Positions 5,775 to 6,077 of a DNA stretch of 6,077 nt are shown here, piece after piece. Numbering within the stretch: position 1 is the first letter of the stretch; the number at the start of each line of letters is the position of its first letter. The stretch is from Deltaproteobacteria bacterium RIFOXYD12_FULL_50_9 (lineage in GTDB: Bacteria; Desulfobacterota; Desulfobulbia; Desulfobulbales; CALZHT01). Under the pieces are notes generated by a model. That model did not search any database. It was given only the letters and a program-made list of their open reading frames with translations, and was not told the origin of the DNA. Both the position numbers and the translations under genes were made by a program. The stretch spans positions 1,182-7,258 of the forward strand of contig MGTA01000122.1 of assembly GCA_001799225.1 (NCBI GenBank), read 5' to 3'.

Positions 5775-6077
5775 ATGAATAAAAGATATCTCGGGCATCT
5801 GGCTGACCATGATCCGCTCCATTACTATCTGCAATACGATATCCTGCCGCAAATCTCCGGCCCTGCACAACACGCCGATTTCCGTGTCTTTCAATTAACC
5901 GGCTCCAATGACGTTTATCTGTATGAAGACCGCTACAGCGGCAGCAAGGTGGTGGGGAAATTTTTTTTATCAGCCCGCAAACGGGAACCAGTCCGCGCCG
6001 CCAAGCTGATGGCCCGCGAATTCGACAACCTTGTTCTCTTACGGAATCACGGTCTGAACGCAATGCCCCATTACGTG
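5775..6077 (+). CDS. N-terminal part of a possible phosphotransferase/kinase-like protein, cut off by window edge
   Basis: The first 101 codons are open to the right edge. Start: the ATG at 5775 has AAGGA (5763-5767) 7 bases upstream. The visible part is soluble, with no signal peptide. After a 35-residue lead, a beta-hairpin-like stretch (about 36-65, with SNDVYLYEDRYSGSKVVGKFF) ends in K62, and a helix (about 73-91) contains REFDNLVLLR with E82. A Lys in a strand followed by a Glu in a helix is the layout of the N-lobe of aminoglycoside phosphotransferase and choline-kinase-like folds. The catalytic loop would lie beyond the window, so the family call is tentative; it may equally be an uncharacterised protein. 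It is divergent from the MarC gene across a 65-base gap. Confidence 0.5.
   Translation, partial: MNKRYLGHLADHDPLHYYLQYDILPQISGPAQHADFRVFQLTGSNDVYLYEDRYSGSKVVGKFFLSARKREPVRAAKLMAREFDNLVLLRNHGLNAMPHYV

Overview
The window looks like a chromosomal stretch from an anaerobic, motile, hydrogen-using proteobacterium of the former Deltaproteobacteria (Desulfobulbales or Desulfuromonadales type). This is inferred from gene content: a Tat-exported periplasmic [NiFe] hydrogenase, a membrane receptor with a haem-c CXXCH motif in its periplasmic part, and a PilZ protein. No rRNA or other phylogenetic marker is present, so the placement is tentative.

Layout, left to right. A HAMP-domain receptor, cut by the left edge, lies on the minus strand (1-764). 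Upstream of it on the same strand is a two-gene hydrogenase unit: large subunit (3338-1827), then small subunit (1811-900). Further upstream is a 5-formyltetrahydrofolate cyclo-ligase-like gene (4255-3536), separated from the hydrogenase by 197 bases that hold a promoter candidate and several inverted repeats. A divergent intergenic region (4256-4404) leads to a plus-strand PilZ/c-di-GMP protein (4405-5073). This converges, with a 3-base gap, on a minus-strand MarC-family membrane protein (5709-5077). A plus-strand gene running off the right edge (5775-6077) may encode the N-lobe of a phosphotransferase/kinase-like protein. No gap exceeds 300 bases; no RNA gene, mobile element or CRISPR array was seen.

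The hydrogenase is the most interesting part. The large subunit precedes the small one, the reverse of the usual order in exported group 1 enzymes. The large subunit stops exactly after the DPCxxCxVH maturation motif, so it has no C-terminal peptide for a maturation protease to remove. The small subunit has a Tat signal and a cysteine where many [NiFe] enzymes have the proline that makes the medial cluster [3Fe-4S]; three [4Fe-4S] clusters are therefore predicted. No cytochrome b, multihaem cytochrome, maturation protease or Hyp gene lies beside it in the window, so the electron acceptor must be encoded elsewhere or be a soluble cytochrome c. The neighbouring haem-c receptor could read periplasmic redox state, and with the PilZ protein it suggests that redox sensing and motility or surface behaviour are encoded near H2 oxidation; that link is inference.
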